A DNA stretch of 64,000 nucleotides from Struthidea cinerea (taxonomy: Eukaryota > Chordata > Aves > Passeriformes > Corcoracidae): contig VZTI01001727.1 in NCBI GenBank assembly GCA_013397865.1, positions 2,171,893 to 2,235,892 of the forward strand, in the 5' to 3' direction. Position numbers and translations under genes: made by a program. This document shows, piece after piece, positions 38,001 through 53,000 of this stretch. The notes beneath the pieces were generated by a model. That model saw only the letters and a program-made list of their open reading frames with translations, made no database searches and was not told the DNA's origin. Each line of letters starts with the position of its first letter. The stretch's first letter is position 1.

Positions 38001-41000
38001 TCTCATGTTTTTGTGACTATGGCTTGTACTTCTGTACAAGAAACAAACACTGAAGCACAGAATCAGTGCTGTAAATGAAGTTTCATGTACTGCTTACACC
38101 TTGGTTGAAAAGTTAAAGAAGAGTTTACAGAACACAGAAACAAATTTACAAGAGCCATGTTAAAGCTCAGTTATTGTCTGAGCTCTGTTTCTCATTCTGC
38201 TTTTGCTATGTGAATGTAGAAAAATGTTTTGTTCCTTATACTTCTTCTGGAAATTTGCCCGTGAGGCAAATATTAACGTTATTAAGCCCATCAGTAGTAG
38301 CACGTTCAAAGATATTTAAGACATTTAAATAGCTTTGTGTATGAGGCACTAATCAAGCAACACGGTTTGGTTGGAGACCTTTTGATGACTGCTTGGGTCT
38401 TAACTGTACTCACTGCTTGTACTCTGAGCACTGTGAGAACATAAGTGGATTTTGAGGAAGACTTTGCTAGCTTGATTAAATCACAAAAGCAAACAGCCTT
38501 CCAGACTGAGAATGAAGAGGAGGCAAAAAATTAATTTCAAAACCTACCAGTCAAGACAGCAGTGTGAGTTCAGGAGAAGACAGATACACCATTACGCTGT
38601 GCGGTCATCTTTGCAATTTAATGCCCAGAAAAAGGTTGGGCTTTTTTTCCCCTCCCCAGCATGTGGTATTTAAGGGAAGGTAACACCTTTGCAAAACTTT
38701 ACACAGTCAAGTACTGACTGTTTATTTACTTGTCTTCCTGGAGACTGGAGAACTTGAGAGCTCAATTTTCCTACCATAAAACACAAGAAGAGGATCATAT
38801 TTTAAGTGTTGTTCATTGGTAGTGTTAGGACTGTGGTATACATCAAACGGCTGTGAACAGCTTGAGTTGAATGCAAGCTGAAACCAATAAAAATCTGTAG
38901 GACAGCATCTCCTCTAACATGTTTAATAAAAGTTGGATGAACTTTCTATTTGACTCAAAGGAATGTAATCTTTTCCAGATACAACCTGGGTCTTTGTTTA
39001 TTTTTTTTTAAGATATTGCTTAAGGATCAAGGCTTCACAGAGGGCAGTACGTAGAACGACATTGTAAAACAAAGCTCTTCCCACTCAATTCTAGTGGCCA
39101 AAAGTCAATAAAAACTGCTTCTAAGAAAAAAGGAAAGTTCTGAAGTGCCTTGAGAACAGACAAAATGGGGTGGTGGGGCAGCATGACAGCAGATAGTGTT
39201 ACTCCGGGGATCAGAACTGCAATGCTGACTGCAACAAACCCAAGACAGCTGCACAGTGGGAGAAGTTCTACACTTGCGCAGCTGGTAAGCTTCAGATAAA
39301 ACCTGAAGTTTCAGCAGACTGACATAATACAAGCTCTTTCACTTATCTCCCTTTTAAAGGCAAGTTGCTTGCCTCATGTTATTCACTGCCCCTTCAGCTG
39401 TGTTTGTATTCAGCCCTCGAGCTCCAGGCAGCTAAAGACACAGACACTATCTTGGAGTAAACAATATAGAATTTCTCACAATGAAAACTCTTAAACACAT
39501 CCATCCATAAAGCTCTGTGCATGGTATAGGAGACTCATGCAGTCAGCCCCCTCCTGCACACCGGCTTTAAAGCAATCCTAAAGGGAGGGCCACAGCATTC
39601 CATAGGCTGCTCTCCCAGTACTACTGTGAGGGACCACTGAGTGAGCAGTGAGAAGTAAGTTATTCGTGATGGTAGGAAACATCTGTCTAGATCCCCCTTG
39701 GTCCAGAAGGGAACATCAGGCAGATGTGAAAGCTGTAATATTTCAGTGCACGCCTGACTGATTGTTGCAAGAAGAAAGGTGCTTCTTACCACAGTCTACT
39801 GGGAGAACCAGGTAGGATGAGAAGACTTGAAGCATGTTAGTAAAAGAAACCTGAGAAGCTGGAGATAGGACAGTAGTGTCAATGTCCATCTTTTCAAAGG
39901 AATCTGGTAATTGTGGACAGGCTGACTCTCCAGAGGCACAGGAAGAGGAAGGCTATCTAAGAAGCTCTGAAGCATTAGAAGAATAATTGGATACTGGATC
40001 AACCCATAAGGTAGAGACAATGTGTACTTGAAAATTTTCACAGGAGAAAAGGAGCTAGAAAAGACAATGGGGATTTCCTCTCCACGTCCAGTACAGACAT
40101 CTGAGGGAAGGCATAAATTAACATGGGAGAGTCCTATTCCCTGCATGGTCACCAGAGGCATGGCTCAGAGGAACATTGCTCTCAGGTGGCTTAGCAAAGC
40201 TCTTGTGCTGTAGACAGGATGGGATTAGTACCAAAACCTAAAAGACCTGTTAACTGCTGCAATTGTTGTCATGCTAACAACAACTGGGAGCAAGTATGTC
40301 TCGACTTGGGAGAAGACAACAACTCCCAAAGCATACTCTCTTTGTGTGAGGACAGAAAAATACAAAGAGGTTTGCCAATTGAGAAGGTAAGAAAAGGGAG
40401 ACACAGTAACAATGACAAACATCCACAGCCTCTGAGGAGCACCTGAGACATGGTGGGACATGGTGGGACTTTTACCATGGAAACTCACACAACTGCTGCA
40501 AACCAGATGAAGTGACTGCAAAGTTAAAAGTTCACTCAGCACCAAGCAGATGGCATCAGGCGAAAGGTTGACACTGGATGTGAACATGGCACTAGAACTG
40601 GGGCAGGGATGGAGAAACATCCAAAATCAGGCAAGTCCCTGGCACTGCACACAGACGAGATTTACATGGTTTATTTTCCAGACAATTAGGTTTGGAAGTC
40701 AACACCATTAGCTACAAGGATTCAAATAAAGTCTCTGAATGACTGCAAGACTTTTTCCAGCAAGTTTACAGTTGTCAACACACAAGCTGACAACCAAAGT
40801 GGCTGAAGCATGTCCAATGGCTGCATTTCATTTAGTCCCCATCCACCCACATGGCTGATAACTTCCTTTGTTACTGTGGAGTGGGTGGGAGCAGATGGTC
40901 ACATCAACTGGAAACAAGAGAAAACAAGGCTGAAACAACCTCCTGAAGGAAGCACTGAATTTGGTCTGACGTGCTCACATCACCTGGTCTTCACAATCTG

Positions 41001-44000
41001 CAGTACTGACAGTCCTACTGCCTCCCCAGACCAGTGCTACAAGGAAGTTTACCTTGCTAAGTTTTCTTTACCATAACATAAAATCATAATTTCTAGTCCT
41101 ATTGCCAGTGGACAGAACAATTTATTTCTTTTTTTCCTCTGTAGCAACTTCTTATGTACTAGAAAAACGTATCTTCTCTTCCCTTTGTCTTCTCTTTTGA
41201 GACAAAACCAGAACTTTTCAGTCTTCTCTCGTTAATCATGATTTTAGGACTCTGATCATATGTTCTCCTTTACAGATTCTACAGTTTTGAAGTACAGTAC
41301 TCAAAACTGGACACACTCCAGCAAATGCCATGTAAAGCCAAAGGATTATTTTGAGTTTTACGGATCATGTTAATACGCTGTTTGTTTTCAATGATGTAAC
41401 ACTACTGTTTCCTGATATTATTTAAATATTGCTCCTCTTCGGACTACACAGGTAATTGTGCCTACCTTCATACTTTGAACCTAATTTATTGGAAAATGGC
41501 CTAAAAAGCACCTAAATCAAAATTATATGACCGTTAACCTTGACCTTCAACACATTTGTAACCCCTTTGACATAACAGTCTCCTAAGTTCCTTTTCTGCT
41601 TAAATATTTAACACCTTTTAGCCTGCTACTCTTCCTCTTACCACATACAGTACCTACAGCTAATTACCTCCACAGGCATCTTAAACCAGCTGATTTAAGA
41701 ACACAGACAGACCTGGAGAGAGGGAAAAGGCAGACATTGAGCAGTAAGGGCTTCCCTACTTGCCAGGGAAAAGAAAGAACACCTTGACATGATTACAGTA
41801 AGAAATTACTGGAATTACTCAATTTACTAAAAGCAGACAGCCAAACACTTCCACTGATGGAAGCTGGACCAGTGCTTAGCAGGAACTCTTGTTTTTGTAA
41901 CATTTCATTATACCATACATACTACTTCTAAGACTACCTACTGATGCCAGTGGAAACAGATGCCTTGCCCTTGCAAATTACTTCAAAGAATAAACTCTCT
42001 GTCACTGCTCTCTAGTTCCCTCCCTTTCTCAGCAAGTGTCCCAATTTTGCTGGGAAGTCCCTTCTTTTTCTAAAAGAGCAAAACACATTTTCGCACTCTC
42101 ATCCCTCTGTCACTAGAGCACTCAGCCCAGATTTCCATCTTCTTGCTTTCGCTAAATCCCACTCTATTCCTTGGCTATCTGGTAAAACCCTGGATGTGAG
42201 TGCTTGTGGGCTTGCTGACTCCCCTCTCAGTGTGGAACTGGGGGCCATGCAGCCAGGTGATGATGTACATGATAACTGCTCTAAAGCAGTAGGGAAGGCT
42301 TTCCTAGAGCAGGTGACAGACTAAGCGCATGTTTACCCAAGTCACAGAACTCTGCCCTGTCTTCCCACTGGACAGCCTTCTCTCTAAAACCTCCAAATAT
42401 TCTCAGAGGCAAGCAAAACTTCCTAAAAGCAGACAGTTCCTGTGTTATCCACATGAGAACTGGATTTTCTGAAAAATCATCTATTTTTAAACTAATCTTT
42501 GAACTCAAAAGCATAAAACCCTTAAACTGCCATGCTCTTCTGATACAGTTTTTATCCACTTGGCAAAGCCCCTCTTCACCATCTATTTTACATTTCTTCA
42601 GTCGCAGGAGGAGGACAGCTATGGACCTTGTACCTGAAACTTTAACAGTGAATAATGTTCCCAGGAAACAGAAAGTGTATTAAATTATTTTGAATTATTT
42701 GAGAATCTACTTGTATATGAAAATAATCAAATATCAACTTTAAGAGGAAGCGATTTTTGAGAGTGAGGGGACAAGTGCTTTGCCTGCAGAAAGAATACAC
42801 CATAAGGTAAAGAGAAATGGAAGCAGGAAGTATTTCCCTTTTTGGTAATGCCTTAACTTCTTTAAAGAACTGATAATCATTGGCCTAATGCTGTTGCCTT
42901 TGCATAACCCTTGATGATTCCTGTGCCTTTGGGACGTGTATATTTCAGACTTAACTAATCAGGGTCGTTTTTGGCCTCAAGTGCCAAGAACATTTCCATA
43001 CAGAACAGTGGGTTGAAAAATTGTATCTGCTTCAGTGATGACTGTCCTACATAAACGCTGTCTGGGTTGTGAAACCAGAGAAGTCATCCAGCTGTGTATA
43101 TTTGAAACACTGCCTCTTATCTTTAATGTTACCGAAGTAGCAAGATGATTGACTGGCCAGTGGTCCTCATTCACTGAGAAGAAGTCTTGTTTTACTGCTG
43201 AGGTGATTTATTCCACAGAGTCTTGCTAGAATCTGGGGTCCTTCCACAGGTTTCTAGCCTGAGAACTTCTAATTATGGTTTTTAAAGAGACTGTATTTAA
43301 TAACCCCTAGTAAATTTAAGTGCTAGTTGCTGTTCCTAGGCAGGAAGAGATATATAAGCAGGCTACATACTAAAATTATGTAATTGCACTTCTAATGTTT
43401 CCTGACTTTGAGATTACCATCTTACACAGGGGAAGAAAAGAGTTTTTGTGCATATTTTCTTAGGTTTAAGACCAGAACAAAACTCAAAGCCTTAACCAAT
43501 CTGCTATCACATCAGGTCACACTGACATAACACGTTCAAACAAAGCTGGAGCCCTCAGACACATTAAGTTAATGTTTTCTCTAGAGCAAACTGTGTAATT
43601 GGTAAAAGCCACAGCCTTAACTTCTAGATAGCCACATCTGGTATGGGGGAGAGAAATACACACCCTACACAGTGAATTGTACAACTATTTTCTAAAGCAG
43701 GAAACAGCAAGACCTGGGATTCTAAGTTCAATTTTAAATGCCTTACAAAAATGCTTCCAGTAATTGCAGGTACCTTTCCATGTACTCTCTATTCCTCCAG
43801 CTCCAGCTTCTTCTGCTCTTCTCATCTCCCACCCATCATTTCTCAGCCTATTCTGCACTACTGCACATTTATAAATATGCCATATACCCCTTTTACTTCC
43901 CCCTTTGACTCAGAAACAGACGGATTTTTTTTTTATTATATTTTTAATATAATAGATTGCCTAGGAAAGTCTGTGTGACTTTCTAAGCCAACAAAGCAAT

Positions 44001-47000
44001 GAGTCAAATTCAGCTCTGGATTATCTCCCACAGATTCACTGGACTAATGCTAAGGAGGAACTTGGCTCTAATACTTTTGTTAGAAGAAGTTGATTGCATT
44101 CACAAGTCATTGACCAAATAAAATTTTAAAGTCGTCCAGTAACATGGGGAGTACAACAGCACAAGCAAACATCTGAACCTGAAGCAGATTAAACAAGCAG
44201 ACGCCAAGGGCAATAAACTAAAAAAGAAGTGTAGATGCCTTTGACTTAGGCCAGACAGACACTTATTGGAAGCCAAGATTAGTAAGCCTTACCACTTATA
44301 GTTACGTGATCGTCTTTGGAGGCACTCTGTGTTTCTTTCAACTGGATCTCTGAGCTCACATCCACTTTTCTTCCAGACAGCTCTAAATAGGCTTTGAGAG
44401 ATGCAGGTACCTTGACTGTAATTGCACCTGGTATAAATTTAAGTGAAAGCTAGTTAGTTTAACCCTGAGATCAAAGCATGAAACACAGGCCATTATTTCA
44501 CTAACTTGAATCAAATCATCATTTGGTTGTGCTTGGTCGGGCTTTTTTAAAAGTCTTCAGACATAGTAACCTCTTTTTTTTGGTCACTGAAAGGATAAAT
44601 GAAGGTATCTTCATTTATCATGAACAGAGCACTGTGTGTCTCATATAGAAAATGGTATCACAGCATTTCCTTTGCAGACATGAAAATAAATAATGACATA
44701 CACTTCCAGCAATGTCTTTTGGTAGAGGATCTTATTACAAGAATGATCAAGGAAGCAAATATAATAGAACTTGCAACTATTATGACTTCAGATTTATCTT
44801 CTAGCTACATATTGACATTCCTGAGCAAGGACAGGGTATCAGAGTTGACAAATAATCCAGTCACTGCATGGCACGTGGTGAAAGAATTGCTCCTCTGGAA
44901 GGACGAGACGCCGCTCACGTACTGTGAACACTGGCAACTGTCTTTGCTTTACTGCTCAGGGCCAGCTGTTCACATCCTCCAACAGATGCAGTCTCAAAAC
45001 TGACTAATCAGTTTAGACTATGCATCACTAAAATGTAAACTAGTAGCATTATTGCAGCATTGGTGGCCTGAATAATTCTGCTTTGACATTAAACCCAGAT
45101 ATTCTGACTTCTGCTTCGCCTAAATATGTGCTTCTCTGCATTCGACCAAAGGCAGACACTGGGCCCCCAACCTGCCCACATTAGTCATCTTTGTAATAAC
45201 TTGGTCACAGTTTGGAAGCTCTGTCCTACACATTAGATCAAAAACCTGAAAAATTCAGAATACACTTATTTTATATGTGCTCCTCAGTTTTTGCTCAATT
45301 GCAACATTCACTTTAGAAAAACATAAAATGATTTCTTGATATACATCCCAATTGCTTAAGAACATTGTAAGAATAACAGCAAAGCAGCACCAGAAAGCAA
45401 CCCTAGCTAAGCAACTTAGACTCAGCAGAATCACTTGCCTGTGACAGTTTTGATGAACAAGTAACTTCCAGTATAATTTAGGCCTGCATTTTGCTGGATA
45501 CATAAAAGCCTTAGAATAAGAAAGGGAAAAGGTCTTCATCTTTGGGTCCTCTTTGGAGAGTTGCTCAGTGATGACTCATAAAAACCAACACACATGCAGC
45601 TCATTTATCACAAATTCTACATTGCAGCTGTCAGCAGTTATTCTGAATTTACAGGGTAAACAGAAACAGAGCTTCAACTTTGTCTGTACTAAGCTGTGCT
45701 GCCAGAAGAGATGTCAGAAAATATTTTGAAAATAACATTAATTAGCTTTTATTAAATACATTCCTCTTTGCTACTATATCAAAGAGACATTAACTTAGCA
45801 ATAAATGAAACAAAAGATAACCAAGAAATCATAATTTAAAAAAAAATCTCTTTGCACTAATGAAACCAAAATAGATTGTACAGAAAGATGAACAAATTCT
45901 TTTAATGCATTGGCACCATCAGTCACATTTTGAGTAACTGTTAGATTTTAACAGGGCACAGACATTGTCTCACAGGAGACACAAGTGTACCATGTTCATT
46001 TAAACCATCTGAAACACCTGACATGACAATAAAGTCAAGTATAAAAATGCCGTAGTGTGTTTTAGCTTGTTTTGGATTTTTTTGTTTGTCTGCATTTTGT
46101 TGGTTTTTTTTCAGGGTTGGTTTTTTTTTTTCCAAACTAGGACTAGCAAGAGGTACCCAGGGCTCCAATGTGCACTGTTGTATCTTCTGAATGGGAAAAC
46201 TATGAATTCAACTTTAGGTGTGAGCTTTTAACTAAGAAGTAAGATTTTTGTGAGTAAGCAGGTGAGAAAATGAAGGAAATATGGTAGGGTAAGGCTCTCC
46301 CATCTTTGCTTTTCTGCCTTCAAATTTTCATAGTAGGACATTTCAGTCAGAAGGCAGGAAAAATAAATGTGTGTCAGTTATCACTGCCCATACAGCATCA
46401 TGGAGAAAACTGTGCTCAAGGCAAAGGAGCACTGTAACCCTAGTCAACTCTGCAGAATTCTGCTGGGTATATTGCCAGGAAAAAAAAAAAGAAAAACATT
46501 GAAAAACATGTTTAATCCATCTTAAGTATCCCTGTCCCTTACAGAGCTTATTGTATTTTAAGTAGTTATAGACATCTTCCAAAAATGAGGCAAAATGAAA
46601 ATGTAAACAACCAACAATCACAAACTATTTTTTACAGACAGATAAAAAAGCCAAAACAAATGCTTATCCCCTTTTCTTTAACATCAAAATCTGCCACAAA
46701 AAATATTTGATTTAGTTTGCTAACCTTTCTGGGATTTCAGATCCACTTTTCTTAATTGACTGACATAAACATCTATTGTCCCATGATATGTAGAAGCTTT
46801 TAGACTTCCATCTGATGAATCTAAAAAACAAAAGAAAAGAACTTGTTTATCATTCACTCTTTTTAAATAAACATTTGCCAGAATCTTTCTTTATACCTCA
46901 AGCTCATTTTTGTCAATTCTTCTGTGTTTCAGAAGCATAATAATAATTTACTGAATGTCAGACTTCACTTAGAAAAACAAGTTTCTGAAAAAAACGTATC

Positions 47001-50000
47001 TCCCCAGTCCAGAATTAGGGCACACAATCCTACAGCTGTGGCTCTGCAATTGTTCTACATCTACGAGGCCTCAACTGCACTGTACATCCTTCTACAGGAA
47101 CATCTTTATCTCTGTGTGAAGATCAAGCACGAAACTTGAACACTGAGATCTATTTTTGTTTCCAAAAGAGTTCATTTGCTCAGACTCTGTGCAGGGAGAA
47201 CTTTACCCCGGAAAGCTACCCCATACAAAAACCAAGCAGTTGTTCACTGAAACATCTTGTTACACAGATGACTGAGTACATGCTTTGTAAAGTCTGATTT
47301 ACTACATCTGAATTATCAACAAATGTTTACTATAGCAGGAAAACAGCATTTGTTCTGTGCCCTGGCAAAGGGAGGCCTAAATTTTCTTTTATACTTTATT
47401 AGCTGAAATTTATGATCATAAAACTTTGTGAAGAAGTGTTTTTACAAATAAAAACTCTTGAAGAAGCTTTAATTGTACACTTGAGTAGTCTTTGATTATT
47501 TGCAATGTATTCCATTTTAAAATACATAGACTTCCACAAAATCCCAAAGAGTTTACTTTCAAACTACTGAACAGACTTAATACCTAACAAAAATTGCAAA
47601 GAAATTATGAAGAAACTCTAGAGGAGCATAAAAAAATTACATTTGTACACAAGCAAAAGGCAGTTACTGAAAGATATTTTTAGAGACAATGCTAGAAATT
47701 AAAGTATTGGCAAGAAATCCTGAGATAGAGACTGGTTTCTGAGTATGCATAGAAAAAACCCAACAAACTGTCCTAAGTAGCTAAAATAATAAAATCAAGC
47801 CTGAATAAAACTGCTCATTTTAAGAAGTAAAAGCATAATGAGAGAATGAACTTGATTAATTATAACAAGGATGTCTCATATTAATGTTTTATGCTTGCCT
47901 GTTGCGGTGGCCCAGCCCACCTCGGGGCTGGATGTCATCAGGATCAATTTCCCTGCCCATGGCTCCGACCCCGAGGGTGGGTCCGAAGGCAGTGCGGAGG
48001 ATGGCCCCCAGACCTGGGGCCATCCCCTCTTGGGTGTCGCCACTGCCACATCTCCTCCCTTCTTTCCAGATCCTTCTTTGTTCTGTTACCCCCATTGGCT
48101 GGTCGGTTTATGTATATTTATGAGTTTCATTGCTTATGTATTGTCTCCGGAAAGTTCTCTCCTATTCGTTTCCCCTTTGGCCAACTGTCATTCCCATCAT
48201 TTCCCCATTGGCTGTTTTCCCTTGATTCCGCCCCTTTGTGAGCACCTTAAAAGGGGCTGTTTTGTTCCTCTCCCCGCCTTCTCTGGGTGCTGTCCCTGCA
48301 CGCTCCCTTCTCCCTGTTACCTTGTTTCCCTCAATAACTTGGAAGTGTGAGCACCAAGAAGGTCCCTCTTGCCGCCTTTGCCTCGCCCACGTTGCTTAGC
48401 AACACCCGAGCTGCAGCCTGCTCCTCTGGGAGCCACAGAGCAGGGTGCCCCCATCCAGCCACGAGGACTGTGTTCCCTTGGTCGCTGACCAGGACACCGC
48501 CTTGTCTCCTGCCAGGCCACCGGGCGGCCAGCGGTAGCGACGACACCTGCCATACAGTTTTAGCTCTAAGTAAACTCATCTGGAGCTTTTCTGATCCCAG
48601 ATTTCAAGCACAGATGCCAAAGATCAGTGCATTGCTTACAACAGCAAAAACATGGAAAAGGATCCTTATTCTACAGCTAAATCTGATTTCTTTGGAGGTG
48701 AAAGTAATTTAAAAAAAGCAGCTAATCCATACTTAGTTGAGAAACTGAGAAGGGTTTTGACTAAAAACATTAATAACTAGAACTGGATGTGAATGCTTCT
48801 GCCATCTCAAGACCCTGTATTAAAGAAGGTCTGTACAAAATCTGAAAAAAAAATTAACTCTTTGTTAATAATGAAGAGTTTTGCTTGTGTAAGCGAAAAT
48901 GAAACCTTGATTTTAACTGATGACTTTTTAAAAGGTTGTTCATAATAGTCGAAAAGCTAAACTCATTAGAACTAGAAAATTTGACATGCATCAACCTTTT
49001 TTTATGAACATTTTAAGTAGTGATCACTTGAGGTTTTCGTGCAAAAGCTGTTTTTGCAGATATTCCCCATCAAATTTACTAACAGCCTATTACCAACTCT
49101 CCACATAATCTTGACAGAGATTTTGTTGGCAACAGATACAGGAAACATCCAGCCTTGGACTCTTCTGCTTTAAACAGAACATATAAGTTCCTTTATCTGT
49201 TCTAGGAAGAAAGAAGAGTCTCCTGTGACAGAACAGCAGCTCTCTCCAGGGAGAACAACTGCAAATAGTCCACACACCACCAGCTGATGGTGCTTTAGAG
49301 GGACAACATTTATCCAGTGAAGCCTTTCTCTTCCCACTCCTCAAATGCAAAAGCAGCTCCTGTGAGATTCTTCCCAGTGGGAAGATAACTTTTGTGAATC
49401 TGCAAGACTGAACAAACTGTTCTTTCCAAGATCTTCAATTAATATATATTAAAATTTAAAAAAAAAATCTCATTTTGTGAGAGACTGGATTCTCTTTGCA
49501 GAAGGCATCAACATGAATGAAGGAAGCAGGAGGAGGGCAGTAGGGACAGGCTCACCAGGGCACAGATTTACCAGGAAAGCCAAAAACAACCTCGAGGGGA
49601 ATGGAACACTTTTCCATTGAAGAACACTGTTTTGGGAGGACAACTTGCCAGATTTTGACTCCCAGAGTACCTCACTAATACAAAGTTTCCTATGGCTGAA
49701 GAAACTACAGCAGAGTTTCAAAGCCGCCAAGAAGCTTGGCAGCACTAACCAAACACTAAACCTGACACTACAATACTGTACAGTAAACAACTGTTAAGCT
49801 TTGTCCTATGGAAGTAACATGAACTATATTTTATGGAAACAACTGAATATGATTTATGTATGAATGTTACAGATATTATATTAAAGACAAGTCTGTAGAT
49901 ACAATTAAGAATACCAAGAAACATGTAATTGTTCATCACTTCTGCAAAGTCCATAAAGATGCTGTTTTAAGTTTGTGTCTCCAGCTCTTAACAAAGGGGG

Positions 50001-53000
50001 AAAAAAGGAAAACGGATTAAAAAAACCCCCAAAGTTGACAGGATATAATAAAAAAGTGCCCAAATCTAAATAAACAAATAAATATTTTGACAATGAAAAA
50101 TTATCCTACACTAAGAAGCACAGGCTGATAGGAAAAAATACACAACAAATAATAATGGAGACAATACATATTTTATGGGTATGACAGAACAAACCTAAGC
50201 CAATTTATTTTCAAATATATACCCAGTGTTAGCTGATATGAATGCGAATAACTGAAGGTAAAAATGTATAGTTTGAATTCAGAGTTTGCTAAGGACTGAC
50301 AGGGGAAAAGTCTTCTCCTGGTTTTTCAAGAGGAAAAACAAGGACAAAGCCTTTTACTAGAAATGGAACATATGGTCACTCTTGAGCAGCTCCAGCTATT
50401 TAAGAATTTACTGGTACTAGAGAAAAAAGATGAGAAAAAAGGGCACAGTGAAGCAAGATGTCCTTGGCAAAGTCTTTGTTAAGTTTTATAAAAAATAAAT
50501 AGAGCTTGAAGAATAAGACCTAAGACACATAACTTGAAAGACTGCATAATTGAAGATTAGTGAAATGCCTACAAAGGTAACATTTAGTATCACTTCTCCC
50601 TTCACTTTATCAGCCAAGCACTAAAGAAAGGATTAAACACAAGTGATCTTTCCTTTAATCTAAGCAAAAACATGCTTTTCCTAATAGCACCTAAAGACTG
50701 ACCTTGTTCATGGTAAAATCAGTGACAAAATCAATCTCAACAGGAACACAAAATATTTATCATTATTTGATTAGACTGGAGAAAACATAAAATTCCAACA
50801 TATCCAAAGTGTGATGAAGATTTAATTCCTGCTAAACTAGCTATCTAATATTGCTTATTGATAGAAAACAGGTAAATATTCTTGTTTTAGTTCATTGTTC
50901 CAAAACATAAGAAACTGAAATATATTCACTTAATAGACTTCACTATTATTTATTGCTTAGAGTTCACTAAATTGCACATACTACTGGAAAATCCTTAGCA
51001 GTCCTGACCATACTCACCAGGGGGATCTAGCAAAACAAATGATGCAACACAGAAAGCAAAGACATCTCTCATGAAAACAATTCTTTTCCTAACCAAGTTA
51101 CCCAGACTATCCTTTTACCTCTTAATGATCTATTTGCTACCCCAATTTTAACTTATATCCATTGGTTGTAAAGGCCATAGTTTCTTTTTGATAAATTATT
51201 CCGTTGCAAAAAAACCCAAACAACCAAACCACCAGGCTTGTCTAGTTTGCAGAAAAGGAAGCTGGGGGGTGACCTCATAGCTCTCTGTAGCTTCCTGAGG
51301 AGGGGAAGGGCACAAGGAGGTGCTGAGCTTTTCTCCCTGGTGTCCAGTGAAAGGATGCATGGGAATGGTTTTTTAAGGAAGCATTTTCTTACAGAGAGAA
51401 TGGTCAAACACTGGACCAGGCTTCCCAGAGAGGTGGTCGTGCCCCGAGCCTGTTAGTGTTTAAGAGCCCCTAAACAAGACACTTCAACTCTTGGACTGTA
51501 TGATCACTGTAGGTGGTCCCTTCCAGCTGAAATAAGGGATAAGGCCTTGAGCAAACTGGTCAAACAGGAGGTGTTCTCACATTTTTAGAGTTGAACATCT
51601 GGATCTTAAAAGTCTTTTACCTTTAGAAAAATCCATAAAAATACCAGGGATGTCTAATGCTCTTTAGGAAAAGATGAAGTCTAACTAGTGCTGTCAGAAT
51701 TGAAACCTGAAAAATAAAAGTTTCTTCAACTGTGTCTTAATGTTTAAGCTGAACCTGGTTCATTAACGAAAATAACCATCATCTGTTGATGGAAAAAGCT
51801 ACCTCCTATATTAAGAAACCTTTATTTAACCACTCTTCATACCCTATGAGTTTATTTAAGAGAAGGAAAAACAGCCTAGCAAGTAAAATTTAATTCTGTG
51901 GTTTAATGACTAACTCATAAGAATGTGTCTAGTATTCGTTTTCCAGGAATGCTAATACAGAGCTCTTAGAAACATAAGAAGAGTTGTTAACGGTCCCTGA
52001 ACAATTCTTAGAGATTGTCCCTGAAAGATGCTTAGCGAGTGACTACAGTTAACACCTTAGCAGAAGTCTTCAAGATTTGGGCCTGATGAAATCTTTCTAC
52101 ATTCAAAAGACCACTGAGCCTTGTCTATGATTCTGTTACTTCAATTTTCTGCCATAGAGATAATTAGAATTTGAATTTCTCACTTTGGTGTTTGTGTGCT
52201 ATAAAATGCACTGATATAAGGTATACCATAATTGATAACTCTGAGTTATCCTGTTGTATAAATGCCCAGGCTCCCAAAAAAAAGTTTTATGAGCCATTTT
52301 CATTTCTGAAGGAAAAACTATTAGCATAATAGTTTGAAAAAAGTGAAATTATCACAAGCCTTCCCATCATCCCCCCAAATAAGTAATACATCAATGATTA
52401 GCTTCCTGATATAAAAATTAAACATAGCTAATCATTGACAGCAATAAATATAAGATAGAGAACTACATCAAAGGCACAACTGCATTTGATGTACACTTTG
52501 TGTTTTCTCATGTCCTTTTATCCCACCTTTATCTAAAAGGTGACACCTAGATCCAGCCTAACTTGTGCAAAGCCCAGAGACAATTTGGTATCAAGTGAGA
52601 TCATGTGCCTTGCCCAACCACAAAAGGCTGAGTTTGGAAAGGGTCTCGTTCAGCCACAGTTATCAGTGCTACTCCTGAAAAGGAGGCAAAAACATCTGCG
52701 TGAAATCACCTCCTTTTTACTTCCCCAGTGAATATTTAGGTTTTAGAAGAGAGAAAGGAAGAACAAGAGAGATAGGGAGAAGGCAGAACCTACCTACTGT
52801 GATACTTCCTGTTTTGGTCTGAAGGTTGGTGTTACCTATAATGAAAAGGGGGAAAATGTTAAAAAAGATACTATTGAAACATATTATCTATTTATTTTTA
52901 ATAGCGTTGCTTTACAAACAAAAGTCTCAACACTTGTGGGTAATAATGAAGTGATTACAGACAAGAAAAACACTGAGTAAAGTCAAAGACACCACATGGA

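Larger units (their letters stand above)
35016..44292 (-). other. FAM185A last intron
   Basis: Intron of about 9.3 kb. It contains the nested LTR pair at 35280-36659, very near the last exon, and an old CR1/L3-like remnant at 41100. The 39.5-40.6 kb stretch has overlapping open frames up to 131 codons on both strands with no recognisable protein family. The rest shows nothing. Confidence 0.55.
46821..52793 (-). other. FAM185A intron
   Basis: Intron of about 6 kb. It holds the GC-rich solo LTR (47892-48556) and a sense CR1 tail (51238-51535). The remainder is AT-rich and without recognisable features. Confidence 0.6.

Noticed and set aside
40219..40446. Cys/His-rich reading (NCCNCCHANNNWEQVC) resembling a retroviral zinc knuckle
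   Set aside because: The spacing does not fit Cx2Cx4Hx4C and no neighbouring gag/pol similarity is present.
47871..48350. 159-codon open frame and several overlapping frames on both strands
   Set aside because: They lie inside or across the boundary of the solo LTR; high GC reduces stop frequency there.
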